A stretch of 64,000 nucleotides of DNA from Rhynchopus euleeides. Its lineage: Eukaryota > Euglenozoa > Diplonemea > Diplonemida > Diplonemidae. The stretch's first letter is position 1; each line of letters opens with the position of its first letter. The notes under the pieces are model-generated. The model saw only the letters and a list, made by a program, of their open reading frames with translations, was not told the DNA's origin and did no database searches. Below, in pieces: positions 21,066 through 31,917 of this stretch. The position numbers and the translations under genes are program-made. The DNA is taken from contig OY723314.1 in assembly GCA_963210315.1 (NCBI GenBank), positions 1,054,001 to 1,118,000 of the forward strand, in the 5' to 3' direction.

Positions 21066-21233
21066 AATGTCACTTTTTTATTTTGTACTGGGGCGGGACC
21101 AGTAATTAGCTCAAAAAGGCTGAAAAAATGCCGAAAATTTTCGAATCCCAGTCAGGGACCACTCTGAATCACCTGTATCGTGCAAAGAAACGGGTTTGTT
21201 TGCCGGAAAATCACAATGTGTGCCCTCCACAGG

Positions 21234-21269
21234 CCCCCCTACCCCCCGAGTACTCGGGGGGTAGGGGGG
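21234..21269. repeat. Perfect 36-bp palindrome
   Basis: Symmetric about GTAC, with CCCCCCTACCCCCCGAG on one side and its exact complement on the other. The half-site resembles transposon ends that read TAGGGGGG, so it may be two element ends fused head to head. Confidence 0.85.
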
Positions 21270-23507
21270 TATGAGGGGGGGGTGGTTTCACCCAATTGGT
21301 GTTCCCAGTAAGAGGTGTAAATGGACACCCCATGGCCAAAACGACCCCACTGCGATCCGCACAGATCCCAAACGTTCCAAATAACGGGTTTTTGGAACAC
21401 CCAAGGAGGGGGTCCCGCTGGGTGGGCTGGTGTGGTTGCCTCTCAGTCACATCCTATGACCAGCCCCTGGGCCAGACTCACGTTTCACGGACGAAGCTTG
21501 ACAGCTCGACCACAGAAATGACCCCACTACGATCCGCACAGATTCCAAATAGTCAAAGGAACAGGGTTTTGCAACACCCGAGTAGGGGGCTCCTTTAGGG
21601 GGCGTTTTGGTACAATCTCGGCTCTGTAGTGATAAGGGGTTTCGCAGGCAGTGTCCTTAGCCTTCAGCCACTGTCAAGTAAGCCCATTCTATGGCTTGTC
21701 TTGAGGGTGCGTTGTCATCTGTTGGTCCCAGGTACAGACAAACAAACGCTGCAGCTGGGCGAGGGCTGACTGATGTGTCTTCCGACGTTCGAGACTTCGG
21801 ACAACCTAGTTTGGTGAGTCTCGAGCCAGGCTCCTAGGGCCTCCAGAGACAGGTCCTTCCGCAGCAGTCAGAAGGATGACTTCCTGCAAACCAGAGGGCC
21901 TGGGTGGATATTTGGGATACATGGAGGCCCCCTACATCAGGAAATGGGCACCACAAGGTCTGGGACGAGGCCGGTGGTAGTGTTGGTGCAGTCTGGGCTC
22001 TGTATTGGAGGTAGCGTGTTTCCCACAGGAGAGAATAAAAAAGTGGCATTATTGCTTATGCACAATGTACGCACAAACTACGCAAAACTACGCACGAACT
22101 ACGCAATTTGGGCCTTTCAGCAACACCAGATGATCGGCAACAAAAAATGACCCGATCAGAAGTTGCTGGCGGTGAAGGTATCGCCGGAAAACAGGGAATA
22201 CGAACGAATGACGGCATCCAGGCTACACCAGCTGAGTGTGTCACAACACCAAAAAATATGTCGTATCAAACACAGCGAACCTGAAAAGGACACCCATGGG
22301 CGGATGGGCGGGGCTGTTGCCCCCACCCTGAGTGCCAAGTTGTGTCAAGTGTGCGGCACTGCATGAACGAAAATTCCCGATGTCCTCTCAACGTGGTCAC
22401 CCCCTCGCGCGCTATATTTTTTTTACCACAACAGGGAACCTGTCAGTGTCAAAAAGATAGTAGGCAGCGCTTGGGCAACAAATTCAACCTCCTCATCAGG
22501 CTGCGGAGTTGCTTTTGTTTTGCCCGGATTTAGTGCACGAACAAATTGCAGGGCTCATTGCCTGGTTGTCACAACAGAGATATCAGCCGAAGCGGGGGGT
22601 GGTGTGTGGGCAGGCGCTAGGCACACAAAGAGGGGCAGGCCATTCCAACAAAGAAAAGACAACTTCAAATCTTTAGAACACACACGTTGTCTGAAACTGC
22701 GGGATGTGACGTCGAATCGGCGGGTTCTAAGGTCCCCCTCCCCCGATTATTCAGTTCACTTGTTGAGTCCTGAAGTTGCTCCCGAGATATCAGACCCCCG
22801 TTTCCTACCTATCCTTGTCGTCTGTTCATGGTGTAGCGCCCGTCATGCATCCTGTGCACACTGCACATTGCAGGCCACCGTTCTGTTCTAAATAAAGGAA
22901 CGGCTCGGGGGGGGAGGGGGTACCCGGAAGCGCACACCATCAGCATGGCAGAACAGAAGCCCCTCAAAAAAGTCTTATATCCACCCCAGGTCCACACTGT
23001 ATAGACCTCCAACACCCTGCACAATCCAGTGCAGATGCTCGGCACACCCGTCCATGTCAGATGTTCCCCCTGCCGCCGCCACACCGCCCTCCCCCCACCC
23101 CCCACGAAGTAGTCTACCCTCTGTGGTTGTGGCTTCGCTGCCGCGGAAGAAGTTCTTTTTCGGAAAACGGGTTCGTATCCCTTGAACACCCGAGACGTCT
23201 CCTCTCCGTCACAGTGCCACGCGCGACCCACCCCAGCCCCCGTATCAAGCAAACCCGCTCGTAGTAGTGCCTGTGGGCCCGTGCCCCCAAGGAGAGAAGT
23301 GTATTGGCTGCCAATTTTAACCCCCCCGCCCCTCCACCACCGCCTCACCTCACCGATTCAATTCCTCTCTCAACTTCTTCTTCTTTCTTACGTCTCCCTT
23401 CTCTTTTCTCAGCTGCTCCAGAAAGCTCTCTCGCTGTGCGAACAGGAAGAGGCATTGCGGGTGTTCTTTTGTGGAGGCAATTGTGCAATGCCCGTATTTT
23501 TGTTAGA
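21270..23507. other. Repeat-bearing intergenic DNA
   Basis: No supported gene. A 'GACCCCACTRCGATCCGCACAG' type block appears twice (about 21342 and 21520) and again inverted near 51615. A tandem 'ACTACGCACGAACTACGCAA' block lies at about 22065-22112, followed by 'CCTTTCAGCAACACCA'. Confidence 0.5.
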
Positions 23508-23609
23508 GGGGGTCTTCGCTACGGGGGTGATCGTCAGTGCATTTTTCCTGCTGAATTAGGTGAAGACTGACGAAGGTTGACGAAGAATTAACGACCAGCG
23601 ATGACCCCC
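23508..23609 (-). mobile_element. MITE family M1, copy 3
   Basis: 102 bp with the same ends as the other copies. Flanks are AGA and TCT, so no direct duplication is seen; they extend the inverted repeat instead. This copy may have lost or rearranged its target duplication. Confidence 0.75.
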
Positions 23610-23911
23610 TCTCAGGAGAGAGACCCAGTGGGTTTTGCACGCCCGTGTGAGAAGAAAAAGTCACTCACCTACAGTGTCGGAGTGTCGGAGCGTCGATGCA
23701 TCAGCAAATGAAATACATGCGAAATAGCGGTTGCTGCTGGATGGCGACTCTGACTTTCTGCGCGCGCCCTGTTCCCACCGCGTGTCTCTCTGCTTGGCGG
23801 GGTGTGAATGCGCAGCAGGTTCTATATCCCTTTCCTTCTCCGGAGGCAGTGCCCTTTCCCCTCGAACAGGACACCGCCTCCCCACCCACACGACGCGCTG
23901 GCAGAAATCTC

Positions 23912-24206
23912 CTGAACCGGTTTGAAAACAGTAACCGGTTCCTTGGGAACCGGTTTGGGAACCGGTTGAAATCACAACGGCAAACCGGTTACTGACAAAT
24001 CCGAACCGGTTGAGGACAGGTTCAGAACCGGCTGGGACCGGTTCTGAAACTGGCAAAAACCGGTTCGTGAACCGGTTTGCAGGAACCGGTTTCAGAACCG
24101 GTTCACGAACCGGTTCCGGAACCGGTTCGTGAACCGGTTTCAGAACCGGTTCTCGAACCGGTTCTGGAACCGGTTCCAGAACCGGTTCTGAAACCGGTTC
24201 CCCCAG
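23912..24206. repeat. AACCGGTT array 1
   Basis: Dense palindromic AACCGGTT units spaced 6-14 bases apart by TTC/GAA/TGAA-type spacers. Minus-strand translation is a repetitive 'EPVxEPV' peptide. It leads directly into the conserved core starting near 24204. Confidence 0.85.
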
Positions 24207-24389
24207 TCCTGACCGGATTTCTATAGGGGGACCCTTTCGAATTTTTTTTTCGGGGGGGTAAATTGAACGTTTTTGGCCATTTGAAGCCACTGCGACCATT
24301 CCCGGGCCTCGGAAATCAGATTCTTGCCCCTCAAATGCGGTACCGGTCCGGACGAAAATCCGGACCGGAACCGCAGGTACCGCATGCAG
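24204..24389 (-). repeat. Foldback-family core, unit 1
   Basis: Starts 'CAGTCCTGACCGGATTTCTA', then TAGGGGGACCCTTTCGAATTT, and ends 'GGTACCGCATGCAG'. It is repeated almost exactly at 24485-24668. The TTCGAAAAGGGTCCCCCTAT block is shared with 28514 and 29161. Confidence 0.8.
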
Positions 24390-24404
24390 AAACTGGCAGA
24401 AACC

Positions 24405-24483
24405 GGTTCGCGAACCGGTAGAACCGGTTTGCCCAGAACCGGTTCCCGAACCGGTTCACAAACCGGTTCTAGAACCGGTTCAC
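24405..24483. repeat. AACCGGTT array 2
   Basis: Shorter array of the same palindrome between the two core units. Confidence 0.8.
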
Positions 24484-24484
24484 G

Positions 24485-24668
24485 CAGTCCTGACTGGATT
24501 TCTATAGGGGGACCCTTTCGAATTTTTTTCCGGGGGGTAAATTGAACGTTTTTGGCCATTTGAAGCCACTGCGACCATTCCCGGGCCTCGGAAATCAGAT
24601 TCTTGCCCCTCAAATGCGGTACCGGTCCGGACGAAAATCCGGACCGGAACCGCAGGTACCGCATGCAG
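24485..24668 (-). repeat. Foldback-family core, unit 2
   Basis: Near-identical tandem copy of 24204-24389; the two differ by a few bases, so the duplication is recent. Confidence 0.8.
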
Positions 24669-26459
24669 CCGCCCCAGCGCCGCCCTCCCCACCCCCCTCC
24701 CCAGCCTGTCCCAGAAGAGGTTGCTTTTCCCATTGGTGCCTGCCTATGTATTGCCTCTGTTGTGCCTGCGCCTGTGCCTCCCTGCCCTGTATTTTTTTAC
24801 CCTCACGGGTATCACGATACAGGGCAGTCCACCCCCTCCCCCCAAAAATCGTTCGCATCATCTTGGCGCCCATTCCTTCCACTTTCTGGATGTGTTTGGT
24901 ATTTCCGAACGGAATTTTCCAGCGTCAAGACTGATACCTCGCCGTTTTAGAGTCAGTCACTTCTACCGCCGCTGCGATTTGCGATACGGTAGTTGTGCAG
25001 AAATGCTAACATTTAATTTGCTCTGTGGAACCTGGACTGCACCTTCTGGGCTGTGAGTCTGTAGATAGTTGGACAGTTGCGGAACCCATTCTTTGTGTGC
25101 CTCCGACTTGAGGAGCTGTCGACTTCAGAACCAAGGTTCAGAACGAAGATGACGACCTGCTGTGAGCTGCAAACCTTCTTGACACACCTACCGTACCTGC
25201 ATTACACTCGTGGTAATTCCATACCCCTGGAAACAGGAGACCACCGTCTGTTCACAGATGGTCTTGAGCGTGGTAGCCATCTTTGCTATGGAGTCACGAT
25301 TAAGTCTTTGTGGTCACGTGGGCCCATGAGCAGCGGATACACTTGGAGTGGAGGGAGGGGGTGCGGTTCTGGAAAAGCGGGTCTGAATCTGGTCAAGGAC
25401 GACTGAGGGCTTCAGTTCGAGTTTAATGTGGGTCCAAGGGTACACAGGAGATCACTGCTTGCATATTCAACCTGCTTGTCATCCTCTGGTTACTGTTCAA
25501 CGGCTCGAACTCCTCGACTTTCCTTGGCTGACTGAAATGAAACAATACGTATGCTGCTATTGTGTTGTTCCCCTGACAGAGGAACACAAGGGAAGGGTAC
25601 TGCAGCTGTCCACGAAGTGGCTCGACGTAGCCACCTCACGCTGCCTAGAGGGTCGGTTCAGGTTGAAGCAGAGCAATTAAGTGTTAGGGGGATGCCTTTG
25701 GTCAAGGCCTTTTCTAAAAAAATTGACCCACGGCGCCTGTGTTGTAGCTCGGTCTACGCCAGGTTCCACACCCCGTCATCGCAAAACGTACACATACACA
25801 GAGGCAGGCCTCTGTGGTACGGGAGCATGATGGGAGGAAATTTTGCCTTTTGGTCAAAAAGGCGCCTTTTTAGAATAAATTGACCCGCAGGGTGGCTGAG
25901 TCTTATCAGACAGGCCGACCTATGTTGATCAATGGAACCACACAACCTGTTCAACCTGCAAACCACCCGGGGTGGCGGCTGAGTCCTCACCCCTGCCGTA
26001 GCATGAGATAAGCCGACGTCGACCTCCGCTCCGGTCTCTCAACAACGGTCGTCACCAGTTGAACCGCGTCTGGGAAAGCCTGATCTTTGGATCTGGCCTC
26101 CCTGTTGTCACTGTGATTCGAAGAACTGTGGGGTTCAGAACCAAGGATGAGGAACTGCTGTGAGCTGCACACTCTCTTGACACACCTGCACGTATCTGCG
26201 TTACACTCGTGGGAAACCCGAACCCTGTATTTATACAGGAGACTTCCATCTGGGACAGTTTCTGTTCCAGATGAGCTTTGACAGTGGTAGCCATCTTTGC
26301 TATGGAGCCATCGTCATTGCTATCGTCGTCACTCGGACCCATGAGCAGCGGATACAATTGGTGTGGAAGGAGAGGGTGCGGTTCTGGATCAGTAGGTCTG
26401 AATCTGACACTGGGACTGAAACCCATAGGTCTGAGATGACTCAGTGCGGGTCAGGTCCG
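24669..26459. other. Gene-poor DNA with a diverged direct duplication
   Basis: 25125-25411 and 26135-26425 are related direct copies sharing blocks such as 'GAACTGCTGTGAGCTGC' and 'GGTAGCCATCTTTGCTATGG', with indels. A 124-residue minus-strand frame over the second copy (26426 to 26052) is not preserved in the first. No family recognised. Confidence 0.5.
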
Positions 26460-26690
26460 TATACCGGTCCACCGACCGGTACACGGCCAACCGGTCGGGA
26501 CCCACTTTGCCCGGTTCGCAAATGTCGGTTCTGGAACCGGTTCGGGCGGAACCGGTTCACCGGCGGAACCGGTTTACCGGTGAACCGGTTCGTCCGAACC
26601 GGTTCTGGAACCGGTTCCACCGAACCGGTTCGCCGGTGAACCGGTTCCGCCGAACCGGTTCCAGAACCGGTTCAGCCCGTGCCAGCGCGT
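26460..26690. repeat. AACCGGTT array 3
   Basis: Array of ACCGGT/AACCGGTT palindromes with GCCG/TCCG spacers, ending shortly before a C tract at 26700. Confidence 0.8.
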
Positions 26691-27603
26691 CGTGCACCCA
26701 CCCCCCCCCCCCCCCCCCGCAACACAGCAAATCACCCACCGTGCCACTGTGTCCAGAAGATTAACAACCAGCCTCTCTCTGAGAGGTTTTGCTGGGGGGT
26801 TTTTTTATACCGTATACGTAAATATTATGGAACCATACATTGGGCGTTATTCCGTTACCAGTAACGGTAATAACGTTATTTTTGCGTTATTTTTTGACCC
26901 CAAAAAAGGCAGCATTTCCCGGTGAATCTGACCCGAAACTCGGGTCCCTACCCCCCCTAAAAGAATTTTCTTGGGTAAAATATCACTCCAGGGGGCCACT
27001 CCGTGATGTCAAAAAATTGGAAAACGTTTTCTCCTAAAATAACGCGTTATTTTTCCGTTATTTTCATGAAAACTTGCGTTATTCGGACAATTTTGCGGGC
27101 GGATGGTGTAGTTTTTGGTGGAGATGGCTCCAGAATACCCCCCTGGGACCATTTTTTGGATAATAACGCACGGACATGTCGAGTTTCGTGAAAAAATCAT
27201 GTTTTTTGGCTTTTTCAAGGCAAATACTGCAGAAACCCCTGCAACCTTGCAGCATCCAATGTTCCTGGAGTGAAATTTGGAGTGAAAATCACTCCAAAAT
27301 CACTCAGTGTGGACGCAGAAGTGAATCCTTCAGGAATACACCCGCACACCTCACATTGGCGGTGTATAAACCACCTGATATTTTTACTCGTTACGAGCGA
27401 CGAAGTAGCGCGAAGTAGCGACGTGCCCATTTTTTCCCGGTCCGTTCTAAAATAGTTACGTTCCAAAAGTCCGTTACTGGTGCTGTCAAAGACGCTTCGC
27501 ACAATATACGCACGAACTACCCAAAGTACGCTCGGGCTACGCACGAAGTACGCAGGAACTACACAATTTGAACTTTCTTGCACCCCCCAGTCATTATTTG
27601 CAC

Positions 27604-27660
27604 GCACTCCAGGTCCCATATTTGCACCAGTGCAAATATGAGACCTGGAGTGCAAATATG
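27604..27660. repeat. Hairpin inside the M2 composite
   Basis: CACTCCAGGTC and CATATTTGCA arms pair with TGCAAATATG and GACCTGGAGTG around a CCAG loop, with one mismatch in the stem. Confidence 0.8.
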
Positions 27661-28549
27661 AGGAATTTCCGAGTTCGTCGTGATGTGCAAAACATGACTG
27701 GGTTGTGCAAGAAACCATCATCTGCACCCCGTATCGGCCTCAATTGCACCCTCGTGCAGGTAAAAAAAGGCCTCGGGCCTCCGGCCCTCGGACCGTTTTT
27801 TAATTACGCACACGACCTTCGCGCGGAAAGTGTCATTCAGCCCTGCCAAACGTGCTCTACACACCACCCCCTTCATCAGGCAAGTGGGTTTGTAAGGGTG
27901 TGTGGAAGCGTCAACGCTCGGGTGCAGGAAATTTACATTTTGGTCGCAAATGGCGTTACACATGCACTATGCACAACGTGTGCACGATTTCGGCAGAACT
28001 ACGCACAACCAACGCAATTTGGACCTTTCAACAACACCATTCACGGTACTTCGATTTTGGGTGGGAAAGATGGGGCAAGGAAGTGGCAAAAACTGCGAAG
28101 AAGGTCGAAAATTTTCACATTTTCATCAGAAACCATATTCAACGGATTCCAATTTTCGGGTGAAATCAAGCAGGTTGGCACAATGGCTCATGTTCACCCA
28201 AAAATGCACCTACCAAACCTCTTTTGCTTGATTTTTGGGACGGCATGGGTGATCCAGAGGCCAAAAATCACGATTTTTTCACCAATTCCTTCGACAACGG
28301 ACAGTTCCAGACCACAAGGACCACATTTTGGGGTCAGAATTTTCTCGGTCAAAAAATTCGAAAAATCTGAAATCTCTCGGAATTTTGAGCATTTTTTGAG
28401 ATTGGCATGCCCATTTTAGACCCTTTGCGTGGCTCTAAACCCAAAAATTTGCTCGAAAATGGCCTCAAATAGCCTAAAACAGCCCATTCTGGCCACCCCG
28501 AAAAAAAATTCGAAAAGGGTCCCCCTATAGAAGTTGCCCAAAAATACCG

Positions 28550-28735
28550 AAAATAACGCGGTATTACCGGTAATAACGGTAATAACGTTACCGATAACGT
28601 TATTACCGTTACTGATAACGGTATTACCGTTACCGATAACGGTAATAACGGTAATAACGTTACCGATAACGTTATTACCGTTCCTGATAACGGTAATAAC
28701 GGTATTACCGTTATCGATAACGGTATAACGCGGAA
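28550..28735. repeat. AACGTTATTACC palindromic array 1
   Basis: Alternating GGTAATAACG, TTATTACCGT and ATCGATAACG words follow the core at 28514-28540. A related array lies at 29203-29440 after the core at 29161. Confidence 0.8.
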
Positions 28736-28743
28736 AATTTTTT

Positions 28744-29050
28744 GAAATTTTTGAAATTTTTGAAATTTTTGAAATTTTTGAAATTTTTGAAATTTTTGAA
28801 ATTTTTGAAATTTTTGAAATTTTTGAAATTTTTGAAATTTTTGAAATTTTTGAAATTTTTGAAATTTTTGAAATTTTTGAAATTTTTGAAATTTTTGAAA
28901 TTTTTGAAATTTTTGAAATTTTTGAAATTTTTGAAATTTTTGAAATTTTTGAAATTTTTGAAATTTTTGAAATTTTTGAAATTTTTGAAATTTTTGAAAT
29001 TTTTGAAATTTTTGAAATTTTTGAAATTTTTGAAATTTTTGAAATTTTTG
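28744..29050. repeat. (GAAATTTTT)n microsatellite, about 34 units
   Basis: Perfect 9-bp units with no visible interruption. It is open in several frames on both strands (LKF / KIS / NFK peptides), which is an artefact of the 9-bp period. Confidence 0.97.
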
Positions 29051-29202
29051 AAAATCCGAGGCGTGGTTTCGCCCCTTTGTTTGGCTCTAAATTCAGAATT
29101 TCCTTCGGTAATGGCCTCAAATGGTCGAAAACAGCCCATTTTGGTGCCCCCAAAAAAAAAATTCGAAAAGGGTCCCCCTATAGAAATGCCCGAACAATAC
29201 CG

Positions 29203-29440
29203 GAAATAACGCGTTATTACCGGTAATAACGTTACCGATAACGTTATTACCGTTATTACCGTTCCTGATAACGTTATTACCGTTATCGATAACGGTAATA
29301 ACGTTATCAATAACGTTATTTTTGGGATAACGTTATCGATAACGTTATTACCGTTATTACCGTTCCTGATACCGTTATTACCGTTATCGATAACGTTATA
29401 ACGCGAAAAACACCGTTACTGATTTTCGGATAACGTTATT
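29203..29440. repeat. AACGTTATTACC palindromic array 2
   Basis: Same word set as 28550-28735, again directly after a TTCGAAAAGGGTCCCCCTAT core. Confidence 0.8.
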
Positions 29441-29931
29441 CGGCCGTTCTGGAACGTTATTAACGGTAAGTTATGAACGATTTGAACGATTTTTGGCCGT
29501 GCTCGTAGCATTCCCCGTTGAGGGGGTCGCTATTTCGTGTTCTCCTGGCCGTAATACCGTTATTTTACCGAAAAAATAACGGTATTACCGTTACTGGTAA
29601 CGCAATAACGCCCGATGTATGGGAACGTAAATATTATGGAACGGGCCCATTTTTGGCCGGTCCGTTCCATAATATTTACAGGGCCAGTTGGGGACTCGGT
29701 GGTGAGGACGGCTTGCGTCAGGAATCGCGCGAAAAGTGCACGAGTAGGTCCCGTCAGGGACTCTGTATGCCGTCCGATCACCTGGTCCAAGTCCCCGAGT
29801 CGCAGAAAGCCCTGTAAATATTGTGGAACGAAAAAAATCTGGAACGCCAACCCACCAGCGTTCCAAAATATTTACGTTCCATAATATTTACGTTCCATAA
29901 TATTTACGTTCCAAAATATTTACGTATACGG

Positions 29932-30789
29932 TAGTTCTGTGGTTCCTTCCGTTCCCTGCCTTCTATTTTCCGTCATATCTCGCATCATACACAGTGGAGG
30001 GGGGTGGGGCACGGAAGAGGGGGGGGGGGGGAGCGGGGGTAGAGTGACGCAGGTGGTTCTCTCTTTTTCTATCGGGGTGTGTTCTGAACTTCTCGCGATC
30101 GACGGAATACCTCTCTCTCCCCCCCCCCCCCCCCCCTTTTCTGATTTGCAGACGCAAGGGTTTTATCTCGGGGATACACCTTTTGCATTGCCGATCCGGC
30201 AATGCGAAGAGCTGTGTGAGAGAGATTTGTGTGTTGGCGGGAAGACACCGCAGTTTCGGAGTGGGGATAAGCCCATTGTGCGAGCGACGCTGATAGGGTA
30301 TTGGAAAGGCAGTCCCCCTGACCATTTGCCACACATCCGCAAGGCAGCGAGGGACGGGGGGGTGGGTGGGGTGGGGTGGGGTGGGATGGGATGGGGGTGT
30401 CGCTGAACCACGGCGTGTGTGTGGGTGTGGCCGGAACCCCCCTGCTGCCCTGTAGGAAAGGGCAGGGTTGATCTCCTCCGGATCCCTGCTGTAAAGGGGG
30501 GGGGCCCGGGGGGGGGGGAACTGTTCAGCCGCCGCACCCCGCTGCAGCAGCCCCTCTGCTGATGTCCGCTCCCCCACCCCCCACACCCTGCCCTGGCGCC
30601 CTTTTAGTAGCCTCGAAGGAGGAGATGGAACACAGAAAGCAGTTCCGATTTGAGTTTACGGGAGTGCCGGAATTGCAGAGCCACATGTCACCTCATCACA
30701 GGTCGAGGTGTGTGCGTTTCACCTCCGGAGCGTAGTCTCGGCCAAACCACGCCCACACCCAGGTGTACTGCGCAGCCAAAATCATAATT
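29932..30789. other. Intergenic upstream of the Ubl-WD40 gene, with R2 copy C
   Basis: Includes an R2 fragment at about 30088-30165 (CTCGCGATCGACGGAATA, C tract, 'TTTTCTGATTTGCAG'). A GGGGT run lies near 30360-30390 and a G tract near 30497-30520. No promoter motif identified. Confidence 0.55.
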
Positions 30790-31917
30790 ATGGAGTTGTC
30801 GGTAAAGCATGCCGGCACTGGGCACAGCTGTGTCGTTAGTGTTCCGGAAGGCGCGACTGTGGTCGGGCTGAAGGAGGCTGCTCTGGAGGAGATGTCCGCG
30901 GGTTCTATCAACACAAGCCTCGCAGCTTCAGGGCTTGCGGCACGCATCGGAGGCTGTGAGGAGGAGCTGGATGATGCAGAGCGCGTTGCCGACACAGGTC
31001 TGGAGGACGGGTGTGAGGTGCAGCTGGTGCCGCGCTGGCCGCAAGTCAAGACACCCGCCGTCTACTCACCTGGCCAGAACAGCAAGCTTTCCTGCATCAC
31101 GCTTTCGAGGTGTGGGAGGCTGTGCGCAGTGGGTAACTGCAACGGACGCATCACTGTGTTTGACACCAGCACCGCTGCTTTGGTGGCGAGCTTGGCACAC
31201 GAATCCCACGATATTTATTGCACTGTGTTCTCAATATGTGGGACGTGGTTGGCGACATGCTCCCGCAAAGGCACCGTCTGCGTGTGGCTGACAGCAACGT
31301 GGAAGGAGTTGTGCATGCTGGACCACAGCAACACCGTGCACAGTGCAGCGTGGTCACACTGCGGACGTCTGGTGTCGGGAGACGAGGCGGGCAAAGTGTA
31401 TGTGTGGGACCTGAAGCGCACACCGAGCGCCACAGTGCTGGAGGGTCACAACAGAGCTGTTCGAGACCTCGTTGTGTCGGACACGAGGATCTTCGTCGGG
31501 GCAAGTCAGGACATCAACATCCGTGTCTGGGACATCAGCACCCTCACACACACTCACACCCTGGATGGGCACACTGATTCGGTGACATGCATTGCCCTGT
31601 CCAACGATAACCAGCGCCTGGTGTCGTGCTCTGCCGACAGCACCCTCAAGATGTGGTGCGCAGCCTCCCTCAGCTGTCTGCGGACAATGCCAACAGAGGT
31701 GTTATGTGTTGATCGGCTTGCTGTCTCCCACACAAGCGGTGTTGTTGCACTGAACTGCATCCTCTGCACCGTGTTCTGCCGCCCCAGCACAGACGAGTGG
31801 CTCGGGAGCCTGGGCTCAAAGGGCACCGGTGTTGCAATCAGCCCCTGCGGGAGGTGGGTCTTCACCCTAGAAGGCGTCGATTCTGTTGTTGTGCGTGATT
31901 CTCCCGCTGCGCCCTGA
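30790..31917 (+). CDS. Ubiquitin-like / WD40-repeat protein
   Basis: 375 residues from the ATG at 30790. Upstream in-frame codons exist, but there is no earlier ATG. Residues 1-80 ('MELSVKHAG...VVSVPEGATVVGLKEAALEEM...LDDAERVADTGLEDGCEVQLVPR') follow the strand-helix-strand order of a ubiquitin-like domain, though no C-terminal Gly-Gly is present. From about residue 90 to the end there are roughly seven WD40 blades: clear ones end 'GTVCVWL', 'GKVYVWDL', 'INIRVWDI' and 'STLKMW', and 'LDGHTDSVTCIALS' is canonical. Unlike the NLR repeats, these blades are diverged, as in an ordinary single-copy scaffold. Probably a cytosolic adaptor; partner unknown. No intron is needed. Confidence 0.88.
   Translation: MELSVKHAGTGHSCVVSVPEGATVVGLKEAALEEMSAGSINTSLAASGLAARIGGCEEELDDAERVADTGLEDGCEVQLVPRWPQVKTPAVYSPGQNSKLSCITLSRCGRLCAVGNCNGRITVFDTSTAALVASLAHESHDIYCTVFSICGTWLATCSRKGTVCVWLTATWKELCMLDHSNTVHSAAWSHCGRLVSGDEAGKVYVWDLKRTPSATVLEGHNRAVRDLVVSDTRIFVGASQDINIRVWDISTLTHTHTLDGHTDSVTCIALSNDNQRLVSCSADSTLKMWCAASLSCLRTMPTEVLCVDRLAVSHTSGVVALNCILCTVFCRPSTDEWLGSLGSKGTGVAISPCGRWVFTLEGVDSVVVRDSPAAP

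Larger units (their letters stand above)
26810..29931. mobile_element. 3.1-kb composite with CCGTATACG ends and TA flanks (family M2)
   Basis: Starts CCGTATACGTAAATATTATG and ends with the inverted CGTATACGG, with TA on both sides (26808-26809, 29932-29933). Inside are TAACGGTAATAACGTTATC-type palindromic arrays, a 20-bp-stem hairpin (27604-27660), two copies of the 'GGGTCCCCCTATAG' core and a 34-unit AAATTTTTG microsatellite. The right 300 bases match the short MITE at 48720-49064 in reverse. It looks like a nest of related foldback elements. No transposase found; the 283-residue open frame from 27568 crosses repeats and is not credible. Confidence 0.6.

Noticed and set aside
23661-24299. 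'EPVLEPVPEPV' repeat protein on the minus strand
   Set aside because: Translation of the AACCGGTT array; spacer lengths vary and the same array at 26.5 kb is non-coding.
26052-26426. 124-residue minus-strand frame
   Set aside because: The diverged direct copy at 25125-25411 does not keep the frame.
27568-28419. 283-residue plus-strand frame
   Set aside because: It crosses a palindromic hairpin and ACTACGCACGA repeat blocks inside the M2 composite; no motif.
28742-29209. LKF / KIS / NFK repeat peptides on both strands
   Set aside because: Artefact of a 9-bp microsatellite that is open in several frames.
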